Below are positions 51,363 to 63,414 of a stretch of 64,000 nucleotides of DNA, in pieces (the first letter of the stretch is position 1; the number at the start of each line of letters is the position of its first letter). The notes under the pieces were generated by a model. The model was not told where the DNA came from. It saw only the letters and a list, made by a program, of their open reading frames with translations, and did not search any database. The position numbers were made by a program, and so were the translations under genes. Source of the stretch: Histomonas meleagridis (lineage: Eukaryota > Parabasalia > Tritrichomonadida > Dientamoebidae); the NCBI GenBank assembly GCA_020186115.1, contig WSYJ01000186.1:1223501-1287500 (forward strand), written 5' to 3'.

Positions 51363-53205
51363 AACAGCTTTTCATTATGCAACTCAAAAAGGGTATACTG
51401 AAATTGTAAGACTTCTTTTACGATTTAGAAATATTAATCAAAACTTATCTGATATTTAATCCTATTTTAATTGGTTTCTATAATTTTTTCCATTTTTCAT
51501 GATTTTATTTAATGTTAAATCCAATTTTTTAAGCAGCCAATACATTATGCAATTGAAAAAGGTTTTAAAGAAATCGCATTTCTTCTTATTAAAAGTGAAA
51601 ATTTTAATTATAGTAATACAGTTGTTTGATATGATAATTTGATGATCTTTATTTTATTTATTTTTGAATCTACTTGAGTATGCATGTGCGGATAAGGAGT
51701 TTGAAATTGCGTGTTGTCTTATTCAAAATTGTCATTTTGATCTGAACAAAAGAATTGAAAATAGAATTTCTTTACTTTTTTCGGCGTTTTTTTCTTTTAT
51801 ATAAGAAACTTTATGTTGATTTTATTATAATAATGTATAATTTTAAGTTATAATACTGTTCTTCATATTGCATGTAAAAATAATCAAGTAGAACTTGTAA
51901 AAGAAATTCTTAAATGGTACAAAATCAATCCAAACGAATTTTATGTTTATTTACATTATTTAAAATTTGTTTATATATTCTGATGTTTCAATTTTTCTTT
52001 TGAAACACCACTTATTGTTGCATGTAAAAAAGGCTTTGTAGAAGTAGTTAAGCTTCTTTGTCAAAATCCAAAAATTCGAGTTAATTTATGTAAAATTATT
52101 TTATATAATTTAATGTTTATTTCTTTATTTTAAGTCACCTCTTTACATTGCTTGTGAAAACAGGTTTATTGATGTTATTAGAGTTCTTCTTCAAAATATA
52201 AAAATAGATGTTAATTGTAAAGTTAATGTGAAAAGTGTTCAAATATTTTTAATGATATATATTTTTGTTATTACAAACTTATCCTCTTCATTTTGCTTGT
52301 GAAAAAGGAATTACTGAAATCGTAGAATTGCTTTTACAAAAACCAAAAATAGATGTGAATTTAACTTGTGTTTATTATATTTTTTTTCTGTTAATTTTTT
52401 TCTTTTAGAAGTTTTTTTAATTTATAGAAATTGTTATTTTATAATATTTAAAGTTTATATGATATTTTTAATGTTTGCTTTTTATAGATTTAAAGTTACT
52501 TTTGTTTATTTGGAGTTCTTTTTTATCTAATATAATTGTTTATTTATAATTTTTTTTGTTTCTTAATAATATTTGGAATTTCTTTTCTTAATTTTTCGTC
52601 TGTTATTTTGATTTGATATTCATTTTTAAGTTAGAAAACGCCATTATATATTGCATGTGAAAATGGACATTATGATGTTGTAAAATTATTATTATCACAT
52701 GAAAAAATAGATGTTAATGCAGATTCTGTTTATTTAATGAATTTCATATACGTGTTTATCCATTTCATTTGAAATCTCTTTTCTTTATTTAAAGTTTATT
52801 TGTTTTTTCTATTGTTTTTTCTTAAAATTTGATATTAATTTGTATTTTTTGGTATTTATTTTATGTATTTGATATTAATGTTTTTTATTTTTATATGATA
52901 TATATTTAATGTTTTTCAAGTTTTATTGAATAACTTGTGGTTTATTTATATATAATAAAACAGCATTAGTTGTTGCATGTGAAAAAGAATTTGTGGATAT
53001 TGTTCAACTTCTTTTAGAAAGAGATGACATTGATATAGAATGTTCGGTTTCATCAATGATTCTTTTGTTTTTATATTAATGAAGTTTAATTATCTTTCTT
53101 CCTTCACCACTTGATGTTGCGTATGATTTAGGAAATGATGAAATTATTGATCTTCTTCTTCAAAAGAAAGATGAGATTGATTTTGCATATGATGAAGATC
53201 TTTGA
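51363..53205 (+). other. Ten spaced ankyrin modules of ANK-C separated by non-open linkers
   Basis: Intact ankyrin modules begin near 51365, 51534, 51667, 51852, 52002, 52135, 52278, 52635, 52960 and 53104. Examples are TAFHYATQKGYTEIVRLLL, SPLYIACENRFIDVIRVLL, TPLYIACENGHYDVVKLLLS and SPLDVAYDLGNDEIIDLLL. Modules differ greatly from each other in sequence, so they are old, yet none contains a stop or indel. Linkers of about 60-270 nt have stops in every frame or shift phase. The last module ends at TGA 53203-53205. One linker (52368-52634) fits a GTTTATT...TTAG intron in frame; most others do not fit GT-AG. Confidence 0.6.
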
Positions 53206-53660
53206 AAAATGGTTTTTTGTAAAAAACATGTTTCAACATAATTTTTTCTTAGATAATTTATTTTTTATAATTCATTCATAAACATGTTATTTTAAAAAAA
53301 TTATTTGATTCATCCTTCCTTATCTTATGTTACTTTTAATATTTCACATTAATTCGATAATTAATTTTATTGGAACTTTAGGAATCACTTTTAGTTCTTT
53401 ATTCTATATATTTTTTATTTTGGTTAAATGACTGGTTTTACTTGATGTTCACAGAATTGATTTATATACTATCAGGAAATTCACTCCGTTTTGTGTCAAA
53501 CTTAATCTTGGTTAAAAGATGCTTTTGGGAAAAAATACGATAGTAGCCGTTCAAAGAGTGAAGTCGATGGAAAGTCAGTTTTTCTGGGGATAACCCTAAT
53601 GTGATGTGAATACTAAAACAAACTATAGAACAAGGGAAATCATTTACATTATTATTAACA
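53206..53660. other. Intergenic, AT-rich
   Basis: About 455 bp between ANK-C and the BspA-like gene. No gene or repeat recognised. Confidence 0.35.
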
Positions 53661-55552
53661 ATGTTAAATATCTACCTCATCAAATCTATTATGAATTATA
53701 GAAAATTGGTTTTTGGAAAATCTGATTCATTATTTCAATCTGAAAATCAACGAAAAAATATGAATTATCTTCATAATAATAAATTTTTATTTCTAATAAA
53801 TATTGTTTTTCTTATTAATTTATTCATTAATTTATTCATCTCAAAAATAAAGTCAACAAAATTAAAAGTCAATCTTTTTATCCATTTTTAATTTATATCC
53901 TTTTTATTCGGACAAAATCAGAACAATGGTCTGTAACTACAAAAACACTTATAATAGCAAGTGGTGATATAATAGATTCGAGTTTCAAAAATAAGTATAG
54001 TACTATTGCAGAAAAAATCATTTTTTCATATGGATTAACAGAAGTACCAGACAGTGCTCTTTACAAATGGGAATCCCCTAAAGCAGTTGAAATTGGAGAA
54101 TCGGTTACAAAAATTGGAAGTTCTTCATTTAGTGAGTGTTCTAATTTAGAAACAGTTGAAATATTTGGAAATATTGCGCAAATTCCAAATTTTGCATTTA
54201 GCATATGTAGCAAATTAAATTCAATTATATTTTATTACCCAAATATTATTACATCAGGAGGGAATTATACATTTCAATATTGTTCAAGTTTAGCAACATT
54301 AAATCTTGGGGAAAACGTTGAGTCAATTGGTTATTATGCATTTCGAGAATGTTCAAGTTTGGAAACATTAAATCTTGGGGAAAATATTGAGGCAATTGGG
54401 TATTCTGCATTTTATCGTTGTTCAAGTTTGCAAACAATTATTTTTGGAAATAAATTAACAACGATTGGTGTTTATGGATTTAGTCAATGTTCAAGTTTAA
54501 CAACAATAGATCTTGGAGAAAGCATTGAAATAATATGTGAACATGGACTTTATTTTTGTACTAAATTAGAAACAATTATTGTCGGAAATAAATTAACGAC
54601 AATTGAGTCAACTGCATTTGGCTATTGTTCAAGTTTAAAAATTTTCAGCACTCCGACTTCAGTTACATCGCTTGGTGACTATGCATTTCGAAATTGTAAA
54701 AGTTTGGAAATATTTGAACTTGGAAATATTCCACAAATTTCACAGTATACATTTTATGAATGTACAAAATTAAGTTACATTTCAATTCCAGAAACAGTTA
54801 CAACTATTTGTAACAATGCATTTGAAAGTTGTACGAATTTAACATCAATTTATATTACAGGAAATGTTGAAAATATCTGCAATTCAGCATTTCTTAATTG
54901 TGTACAACTTAAATGTATATATTATTATGGAACGCGTGAACAAATTGTTGGAGTGAATGCATTCCAAAACACACAAATAGATACAGTTACTGTAATATCA
55001 ACATCATATGTGAGTGAATCATTTGGAGAACTTAACATTACCAAAACGATATTTGATGAATGTATTCCAGCAACACCTTCATTCACACGCAGTAATACAT
55101 ATTCTACATTAGCCAAATCAAATTCATATATTGAATCGAATACGTTTTCACAAAGTAATTCATATTCACAGTCAAATACTTATTCTCAAAGTAAAACATT
55201 TACATTTTCTGATTCAAATACATATTTCACTTTATTTGTAACAAACAAAAATTTACAATTCGTTTCAACTATTTCTTGTTCATTTACATTGATATATTCA
55301 TTATCCTATAGCCAAACATTAAGCGTTTTCAACTCTTTTTTAACAAATTCAATTTCTGATATAAACTCAATATTCACTTATGTTACAACAGAATTTATTT
55401 ATTATAATTATACAATATTTATATATTCAAATTATTACTGTTTTTATTCTGATTTTTTTACTGTTTTTTATATAAATGAATTTAATAAAAATGAAGAAAT
55501 AATAGGTATGAGACATTTCAGAACAGTATCAGTTTTCTTGATGCTTATTTGA
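53661..55552 (+). pseudogene. BspA-like LRR surface protein gene, frameshifted near the start
   Basis: An ATG at 53661 opens 76 codons ending in a strongly hydrophobic segment (KFLFLINIVFLINLFINLFI), fit for a signal anchor, and stops at 53891. The LRR frame is open from about 53833 to 55552 but has no ATG until near its end. It holds BspA-type repeats such as CSSLQTIIFGNKLTTIGVYG and CTNLTSIYITGNVENICNSA, then IYYYGTREQIVGVNAF and a Ser/Thr-rich tail with SNTYSQS-like repeats. Joining the two needs a one-base slip in the T runs at 53874-53920. BspA-like proteins of trichomonads are exposed at the cell surface and bind host or bacterial targets. A weak hydrophobic stretch occurs near 55440 in another frame. 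Confidence 0.7.
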
Positions 55553-55915
55553 AATTGATTGAGTGTTATATTTCTTCCATATGGAATAGGAAAGACTTCA
55601 ACATATTTAGTATACATTTTAATGTTTAAAAAAGAAAACGCAACCCAAGAATCACATTCTTAATTGCAAATTGATGAATTTTTTAAATATTTTTTTAATT
55701 TAATAATTAGAATAAAAGATTTATTTATCATTTTCATATTAGTGGCATATTTTGTGTACAAAAAATTAATGATTTCTTGTTGGGGGTACTCCCCACACTA
55801 AATAGTTGTATGTTAACGGCCACCTTTATGAAAAAGTTGCAGATAATTTTTTTCCAAATAAAAACAAAATAATTACACATAATAATAATGTTTATAAACC
55901 TCTAATTTCATCGCA
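55553..55915. other. Convergent intergenic region
   Basis: These 363 bp separate the BspA-like gene and the PHD gene. A GC-rich inverted repeat, GGGGGTACTCCCC, lies at 55782-55794. No gene seen. Confidence 0.35.
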
Positions 55916-57946
55916 TTATTTTTCATCATGTCTTTTAGCCGATCTTGCAGATCTATTTCTTACGATTGAAGACATATGGTTTCTAGCCAACTCCTTTTCT
56001 TTTACCAAATCTATAGGCAACGGTGGTATAATGTCATTACAAAATGCCGACAACAACGACATATTAAAATCAATTTCTGTTTTTGAAATTTCCGCGTTTT
56101 TTTTCTGAGCTTTATTTTTCGTGACACTTTTCTGCTTTTGTTTCACTTTTTGTGTTTTCCATTCAATTATCGGTATCGGATATGGAATGTTACCATCCAA
56201 AGGCAACATCAACTTACAGTTTGCGTTGATTGCATGTAAGGAGTTTCTTTTTTCTAAAATCAGTCCTTTATTCTTAACACCGAAAATTCCTACTCTCGGA
56301 TTCCCATCTATATCTGCATATAACTTTGTTATACAATTAAAATTAAAACTTCGCTGAATGTTTTGCGCGTATTCAGAAAACTCAAATCCTTCAACATCAA
56401 CAATTAAATCTGTATTATAAATTCTAATTGATGTCAAAGGGATACCATCATCTGAATATACTTCATCGATATGCATTATGTAACCAGGTATATCACAAAT
56501 GAACTCATCCTCATCAATATTCTCAGTAACACAAACAGAATTTGTGATGTTGTTATTATAAATATGTTTTTCATTAATGTCTTCGACCTTTGGAAGCTGT
56601 AATGACAATACATATGATGTTATCGATTCGCTTATCAGCGGCTTGTCAATTTTTTGTAAACTTCCTTTTGATGTCTTTTTAACGTTCGCGTTGTATAGAA
56701 AAGTGACAGCAAATTCATCGATGAGCGATAAAATTTCGTTTTGCTCGCAATCCAATAATGAGGAAAGTGATTCCACAAACACTTTCCAAAATTCATGTGT
56801 GCGTTGAAATAAATGATATGCAAAGACATTGAAATAGCGATCAATCGTTTCATGTAATTGTAATTCACTTCGATTTAAATCAGAAATAATAAAATTCCGA
56901 AATTTCCCTTCTGGAATGGAACGAATTAATTCAAAGCGATTACATTCAACAAAAGATGTCTTGTTGGTCCCTTTAAAATTTGGTCGAATATGTGGAAATG
57001 TAAACTCATTTCCACCACATTTATGGCATAAAAATGAAATCGGTATATGCCCAAATGATAAGTTTTCACATGACTTATGGACCCAATATTTACAATATGC
57101 ACATTGAACTATCGGCACATCATACTTATTATTATTTTCACAGACGCACCGTATTATTCGACGGGTACAATAAGGACAATAAAAAGGCTCATCACGATGC
57201 TCGCGCGCGACACAAACGCAAATTCCATGTAACCAGAAATTACATTTGTCACATTGAACTAAAAGTCCATCGCAATGAGCTTGCCCACACACGCACCGGA
57301 CACCATATTTCCCGGATTCGTCATCGAAATAGACTGGCTCGGGTGGTTTGAATTCAAGATTTGGAACACGAGTTCGAGGTAAACCATTACTAGACTTCTT
57401 CGGCTCTGGATATTCCGGAGCTGGATCTTTTGGCTGTTGAATTATACTAAAAACTGAAACTGATCTTGGAATTGATTGAATTGATATTGCTCTTTGATTG
57501 GAGTTGAAAGGTATTGGATTGGCCGGCCTTTGCACGTGTGATTCATTGGGAACATTTGGAATGGCTGGTAAAGGAAGTTTCTCATGAAATTTGACTGATC
57601 TTTGAATTTGATTTCCCGAATGAACATTGGTTAGCATAACTTGAGAATCAGTATCAAATGTATCTGTTACTGTTTTAGAGTTAGAAATAATTTTCACAGG
57701 AATTTCATTTGATATGTTGACCTGGATTGAAGTTGGTTTAGTCTGATATTCAATGTTTGGATTCGATGGTATTATAGTTTGTATGCCAACATTTAATGAA
57801 GAGGTATTATGGATTTGTGGTTGGAATAAAGGTGGAATAATGAAGTTCTGTTGTTTTAACATTGAAGTTGTGTGAAAGCCATCACCATAATGCTGTGCTA
57901 ATGTCTTATATGATTCAGGGACTTCGGGATCTTTGGGAATAGACAT
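55916..57946 (-). CDS. Double PHD-finger chromatin protein, possible degenerate SET-like region
   Basis: The 676-residue protein has a Pro/Asn-rich N-terminus (1-200), then two adjacent PHD zinc fingers. PHD1 (about 212-262) has VRCVCGQAHCDGLLVQCDKC, then WLHGICV and FYCPYC. PHD2 (about 264-318) has RCVCENNNKYDVPIVQCAYC, then WVHKSC and FLCHKC. PHD fingers read histone H3 tails in the nucleus. Around residues 480-600, VCVTENIDEDEFICDIPGYI and SIRIYNTDLIVDVEG loosely resemble a SET domain as in Set3/MLL5-type PHD-SET proteins, but the catalytic NHxCxPN motif is absent. The basic C-terminus (KQKQKSVTKNKAQKK; RSARSAKRHDEK) could be a nuclear signal. It is complete with no introns. Confidence 0.82.
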   Translation of the reverse strand: MSIPKDPEVPESYKTLAQHYGDGFHTTSMLKQQNFIIPPLFQPQIHNTSSLNVGIQTIIPSNPNIEYQTKPTSIQVNISNEIPVKIISNSKTVTDTFDTDSQVMLTNVHSGNQIQRSVKFHEKLPLPAIPNVPNESHVQRPANPIPFNSNQRAISIQSIPRSVSVFSIIQQPKDPAPEYPEPKKSSNGLPRTRVPNLEFKPPEPVYFDDESGKYGVRCVCGQAHCDGLLVQCDKCNFWLHGICVCVAREHRDEPFYCPYCTRRIIRCVCENNNKYDVPIVQCAYCKYWVHKSCENLSFGHIPISFLCHKCGGNEFTFPHIRPNFKGTNKTSFVECNRFELIRSIPEGKFRNFIISDLNRSELQLHETIDRYFNVFAYHLFQRTHEFWKVFVESLSSLLDCEQNEILSLIDEFAVTFLYNANVKKTSKGSLQKIDKPLISESITSYVLSLQLPKVEDINEKHIYNNNITNSVCVTENIDEDEFICDIPGYIMHIDEVYSDDGIPLTSIRIYNTDLIVDVEGFEFSEYAQNIQRSFNFNCITKLYADIDGNPRVGIFGVKNKGLILEKRNSLHAINANCKLMLPLDGNIPYPIPIIEWKTQKVKQKQKSVTKNKAQKKNAEISKTEIDFNMSLLSAFCNDIIPPLPIDLVKEKELARNHMSSIVRNRSARSAKRHDEK

Positions 57947-58626
57947 TAAGGTGATGTGTTGAGCTAAAATCTTCTTTTGAAAAGCTGAAAAGTGACAATT
58001 GGAACTCTTGTATTTTTGTGGGTTTCAATGATTTAAAAATGAGGTTTACACAATGGCACTTTTGTATTTACACAAAAGGAATCAGCAAAAATCGTATTCA
58101 TTTTTCACTTAAGTGAAAACTTTTTTAAAATATATAGTACCTTATTAATGTACCTGAAGAAATAATTTGGTGTTTTTATCTTAATTTTTGTTAATAATAT
58201 TTCAAATTGTAGTTTTCCAATTTTTTTTTTAATTTAAATATGATTGGCAACTTATGAACTCTTTTATCTAAATTTGTGCAGTGTGAATATTTGATAAAAA
58301 AAAACTATTCAGATATTATCTTCTTTATAACATATTGATAAATTTAAATCAAAAGAACACAAAAATTTAAAGTGAATTTTATTCTAAATCATTTAAAACT
58401 GTATGAAATATTTTTTATTCAAAATTTATTTTTTATGAATCTTTTGTTTTGCAAATTTTTCGAAATAAAAGCATCATCGGAGAATCAGACGTATTAAATT
58501 TTCTTCACTTATATTGTGTAAAAAATAAAATTAGGCAAAGAATTAAATTAATACAAAATAAGTCTATCAATAAAACCTAAGATTTTATAAAATCCTGAAA
58601 AAATTATCATCAAAACAAGAGAGACA
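57947..58626. other. Intergenic between PHD gene and right arm
   Basis: About 680 bp upstream of the PHD gene and unique to this side of the duplication. It is very AT-rich. No element was recognised. Confidence 0.35.
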
Positions 58627-58771
58627 AGATTTTACGGTTTTTTTATATTTCAAAGAAAAGGGATGAAAAGGGCAAATTTTGAATATGAATTAGGGGTGGG
58701 TGTCAAAAAATGACAAAGATTGAACGTAAAGTATTGAAAGACGGGATTCGACGGTTATGACATAATTTGTT

Positions 58772-59371
58772 ATGAAGCACATTAAATGTGTTGTTGTTGG
58801 TGATGGTGCAGTTGGTAAGACATGCTTATTGATTTCGTATACTACTAATGCATTTCCAGGTGAATATATTCCTACTGTTTTTGATAACTATAGTGCAAAT
58901 GTTATGGTTGAAGACCAAGCCATTAATTTACAATTATGGGATACAGCAGGGCAAGAAGATTATAAGAAACTTCGACCACTTTCATATCCACAAACAGATG
59001 TTTTTATTCTTTGCTTTTCTTTAGTTTCACCTACTTCATTAGAAAATGTTCAAAACATGTGGGTTCCTGAAGTTAAAGAACATTGTCCTACTACACCATA
59101 TATCTTAGTTGGTATGAAGTGTGATCTTCGAGACGAGTTTGAAGAACACGCAGAAGAACTTAAATCCAAAGGTATGGAACCAATTTCTACATCTACCGGT
59201 GAAGAAATGAAAGCCAAGATTGGAGCGTATGATTATGTTGAATGTTCTGCTTTGAAACAATATCATCTTAAAGAAGTCTTTGAGTCTGCGATCAAAATTG
59301 TTCTTCATCCACCAGCAGCAGCAGCGCCAGCCAAGAAGTCATCAGATGGTGGTTGCTGCGAAATGGTTTGA
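58772..59371 (+). CDS. Rac/Rho-family small GTPase (intact right copy)
   Basis: The 199-residue GTPase has [11 protein letters not shown] (G1), the Rho-type effector loop YIPTVFDNY (G2), DTAGQEDY (G3), MKCD (G4, variant of TKxD) and ECSAL (G5). The Rho insert lies near [13 protein letters not shown]. It ends GGCCEMV, a CaaX box (CEMV) for prenylation. Rac proteins control actin remodelling and adhesion. ATG at 58772 is the first in frame. ACGGTT at 58751-58756 lies 15 bases upstream of the start. The left-arm copy (48595-49195) differs by one inserted base and few others. Confidence 0.95.
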   Translation: MKHIKCVVVGDGAVGKTCLLISYTTNAFPGEYIPTVFDNYSANVMVEDQAINLQLWDTAGQEDYKKLRPLSYPQTDVFILCFSLVSPTSLENVQNMWVPEVKEHCPTTPYILVGMKCDLRDEFEEHAEELKSKGMEPISTSTGEEMKAKIGAYDYVECSALKQYHLKEVFESAIKIVLHPPAAAAPAKKSSDGGCCEMV

Positions 59372-59713
59372 ACCAAAGGAAGGGAAGTGAAACATTCGAA
59401 CATTAAAACGTTAAATCGAAAACTTTTAATTTTCTTAAGAAACGGTTTTGCCGTATTGAATTTCTGTATCGTTACATAGAAAACTGTTTTCAATAAAATT
59501 CGGTTTTTATCGCATTCAAATGTTTAAATGGAAAACGATCGAAAATTGACAAAATAATTTTACGTAAAATTGTCAATTGTATTGCGGTGTCACTTTTCTC
59601 GATGAAAGTTACTTTTGTATCATTCAATGTTTTCTATGAGACATTCGAATAAATGTCAACTTTTCGTGAATCAAACGATCGTTTTTATCAACATTTCTCT
59701 GAGTTATAAATAA

Positions 59714-60606
59714 ATGGGAGCAAAACAAAGTTCTACTGTTATAATGAAATACATTGATAACATTAAAAAATTAAATTATATTGAGCAAGTAATTTTTGGT
59801 TTAAATGAAGAAAATATTGATGAAACAATTGAAACTTCATTAACTTATTATTTTAAAGAATTTCTATTTTCATATAATTTAATCATTTGTTCAATTTTAT
59901 ATTCATATTTTGTTTCAAAGAATATTTATAAGGTATGCTTTAATTTTTTAAAATATCTTGAAACTAAAGAAAAAGAAACATATAATAATTCTTATAATAA
60001 ACTTATTGAATGTTTTATAGAGATTCTTACATATAAAAAAAAAAATATGTGAAAACCGAAAAAATCCTTATTTTGCACATTTTTTACCAATTGAAGAAAC
60101 TACAAAACTTAAACTGAAAGAATTTCATAATTTAACACATACATTACAGAATAAAGAATACATTGAATTTTTTTCGAAAAATTTTGAAAAATTAGCAAAG
60201 AATAATTAGGAGCTTCATAAGAAATATATTAAAGATGGACATAATCAAAGTGAAATCACAAAAATAATCGAAAATGATATCAATGCAAAAGAAATTTGCT
60301 TACTTTATTTAATGTTTATTTTAAGAATTTTTTATTTCAAAATAATATTTGGAGATTCGTCAAATTATTTAAGACCGCGCTTATGTTAGCTTCAAGATTG
60401 TGAAAATTGTCATATTTCAAACAATTAAAGATATTTTTTATAATTGTTCTTTAGATGATATTTCGTTTACATTAATTTCATTTTTGAATTCTTTAAATTA
60501 TTTTGTTGAAGCTTTCAGTCAAGAAGAAATTGATGAATGTTCGTATATGATATTCAAATGGATTTCTTTGTGCTTAAAAACTCAAATATTTTCATATAAA
60601 TTTTGA
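59714..60606 (+). pseudogene. Broken ankyrin-family gene (ANK-B, right copy)
   Basis: The ATG at 59714 gives 112 residues (MGAKQSSTVIMKYIDNIKKL) and stops at 60052 after an A run of 11 bases, where the left copy has 10. After that the same relic text is seen: ELHKKYIKDGHNQSEITK preceded by TAG at the Trp position, a jump into an array-type linker, and a final N-terminal-domain fragment to 60606. The same stop and jump occur in both arms, so this damage came before the duplication. The homopolymer slip came after. Confidence 0.75.
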
Positions 60607-60981
60607 TGTATTTCTCCTAAAACTTTCCCAATGAGTTTACTGTAAATAATGTTTTTTGTTGATAACAAAACTTTTCGATAATATTTTTGAAATATTCACA
60701 ACTCTTTGAAGGAATTCAAATCATCCTCAATTAAATAGGATATCTAGAAATCCGAGAAGAAAATGCAAAAGCATAACTAAATATGATAAAAACTTTTACT
60801 ATATTATGAATTTCGTTATTAATGATAAAAGATACTTAGCTTGGAAATCATTAACATTTATGAAAGTTAATTTTAAAACACTTTATTATTAAAACATATA
60901 AAAAAATATTTTTCTTTTAAATGAAATTAATACACATCTTTGGAATATTAAATTTTTTAATGAAAAAAATATTTGTAATAT

Positions 60982-63109
60982 CTATGTCTCTTTCTGTTCA
61001 ATCATTTTAACTATTTCTGTATAACCTTTATAAGATGCTAATATAAGTGCTGTTTTAAATAATTTAAATAATTTCCAAATATTATTTTGAAATATAAAAT
61101 TATTAAAATAAATTTTATCTTTAGCATTAATATCAATTCCTTCTTGTTCAAGAAGTAATTTAACTATTTCTGTATGACTATTTTCAGATGACCAAATAAG
61201 CGCTGTATTAAATAATAGAAATAATTTCCTAATATTATTTTGAAATATAAAATTAATAAAATAAATATTAAATAAAACAAATAAATATTTTTATCATTAA
61301 TATCAATTCCTTCTTGTTCAAGAAGTAATTTAACTATTTCTGTATGACCATAATAAGATGCTAATATAAGTGCTGTTTTAAATATTTTAAATAATTTCCA
61401 AATATTATTTTGAAATATAAAATTATTAAAATAAATTTTAGATTAAACAAATAAATATCTTTAGCATTAATATCAATTCCTTCTTGTTCAAGAAGTAATT
61501 TAACTATTTCTATATGACCACATTGAGATGCAAAAATAAGTGCTGTTTTAAATAATAGAAATAATTTCCAAATATTATTTTGAAATATCAAATTAATAAA
61601 ATAAATATCAAATAAAACAAATAAATATCTTTGGTATTATCATCAATTCCTTTTTGTTCAAGAAGTAATTGAACTATTTCTGTATGACCATAATAAGATG
61701 CTAATATAAGTGCTGTTTGAAATAATTTAAATAATTTCCAAATATTATTTTGAAGTATCAAATTATTAAAATAAATTTTATCTTTAGCATTAATATCAAT
61801 TCCTTCTTGTTCAAGAAGTAATTTAACTATTTCTATATAATCTTTATAAGATGCAATCATAAGTGCTGTATTAAATAATTTAAATAATTTCCAAATATTA
61901 TTTTGAAATATAAAATTATTAAAATAAATATTAAATAAAAATAATAAATATTTTGAGCATTAACGTCAATTCCTTTAATCTCAAGAATATATTTCAATAG
62001 CTCAAAATTTCCTGATTCAGAAGAACTCATCAAAATATCATTTGGGGGCTTATTACTTTGGAGAAACTTTTTAACAAGATATATATTTCCATTTTTTGCT
62101 GATTCATTAATAATGGAATCTTTAATTTCATATCCTTTCTCTTCTAAAAAAGAAAGAATTTTATAATTCCCATATTCAACACATAAACACATAAATTCCT
62201 CAATCTTTCTTTAATTTAAATCTGATTCTAATTTATTTTTCATAAATATATTTAAAAATATCATTTCGATGAAATTTAATTGCTGCTTCACATGAACCGA
62301 AAAATGATGAATGATTTTGTTCACATAAATGAATGATTTCTTCATTTCCACCTGCAACTGCATATTTTCCTGTATTCTTTACAATTGCGTTATTCATAAG
62401 TAAATATTTGAAACATTTAACAGAAGAAAAGAATGCTGCATAATCAATTAATGTAACATTTTCTGTATTAATAAATGAACATCTTTCATAAAGTGATGAT
62501 TCAATAAATTGATTAAAATTAAAATCATATTGTGATGATATTTCTTGGAGTTTTTCGATTTCATCAGTTCGAATTGTTTTCGCAATTTCATTTGGATTAT
62601 GTCCTTCTTTAATATATTGCTTATGAAGTTCCCAATCATTTTTTGAAAGTTCATCATAATTTTCATTAAAATAATATTTTGATAAAGAATTAGTATGATA
62701 TGATTCTTTAGACTTTTTAGATTTTCTATGATCGAAGTAATGAGTTGAAATATGATTGATAACATCTTCATCGATTAGAGATCTTTCATTCATTTTCTCA
62801 ATTAGATAATTTGTTTCATTACTTGTGTTTTGTGTTTTGTGTTATGTATTTGGTAAAAATTTTAATGATATTGGCCATATTTTTGTTTATTTCTTCTTCC
62901 TTAATTCGAATTAATTCTAAATAGCTTAAATACATATCGCTTGTATTCTTTTGAGCAAAAAATGCGGAATAAACAAAATTACTTATTACAAAATTAAATG
63001 AATATGGTAAATTCGAATCAAATAATTTTACTGTTTGTTGAGCTGATTCCTCAATATTTTCTTCAGTTAAATTAAATATTATTTGATTTAGCTCTGTTAG
63101 TGGTTTCAT
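60982..63109 (-). pseudogene. Broken ankyrin/DUF3447 gene with six-module array (ANK-A, right copy)
   Basis: The start corresponds to MKPLTELNQIIFNLTEEN at 63107-63109. Compared with the intact left copy there is a 7-base tandem gain (extra ACACAAA near 62824-62840), a one-base gain in an A run near 62240, and a G-to-T nonsense change near 62213. The array has six modules, with marks at 61869, 61716, 61546, 61376, 61206 and 61053, spaced 153, 170, 170, 170 and 153. All six module cores are intact. It ends in TAG at 60982-60984 as on the left. Confidence 0.85.
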
Positions 63110-63237
63110 TTGTTTATAACTGAAGTTTATGAGAACAAAAAAATTTCTATGCATTACAACGGAGGTTAACATTCAATGAAATTGCTAAACGCATGTGCCA
63201 AAAGTATAGATGGGTATCGGTAAAACCGTTTATTTAT

Positions 63238-63414
63238 TTATATTAAATCAAACATTGAACTAAATAAAGAAATATTTTTAGTATTTATATCAATTTCTTT
63301 TTGTTTAAGAAATAGTTTAACTATTTCGGTCTTACCATAATAAGATGCGATCATAAGTGCTGTTTGAAATAATTTGAAGAATTTCCAAATATTATTTTGA
63401 AATATCAAATCCAT
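63238..63414 (-). CDS. Single-module ankyrin ORF, mirrored copy
   Basis: This 58-codon ORF is the counterpart of 43574-43750. It encodes one linker and one ankyrin repeat from ATG to TAA and is free of stops, unlike the neighbouring ANK-A copy. Gene or relic status is unclear. Confidence 0.4.
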   Translation of the reverse strand: MDLIFQNNIWKFFKLFQTALMIASYYGKTEIVKLFLKQKEIDINTKNISLFSSMFDLI

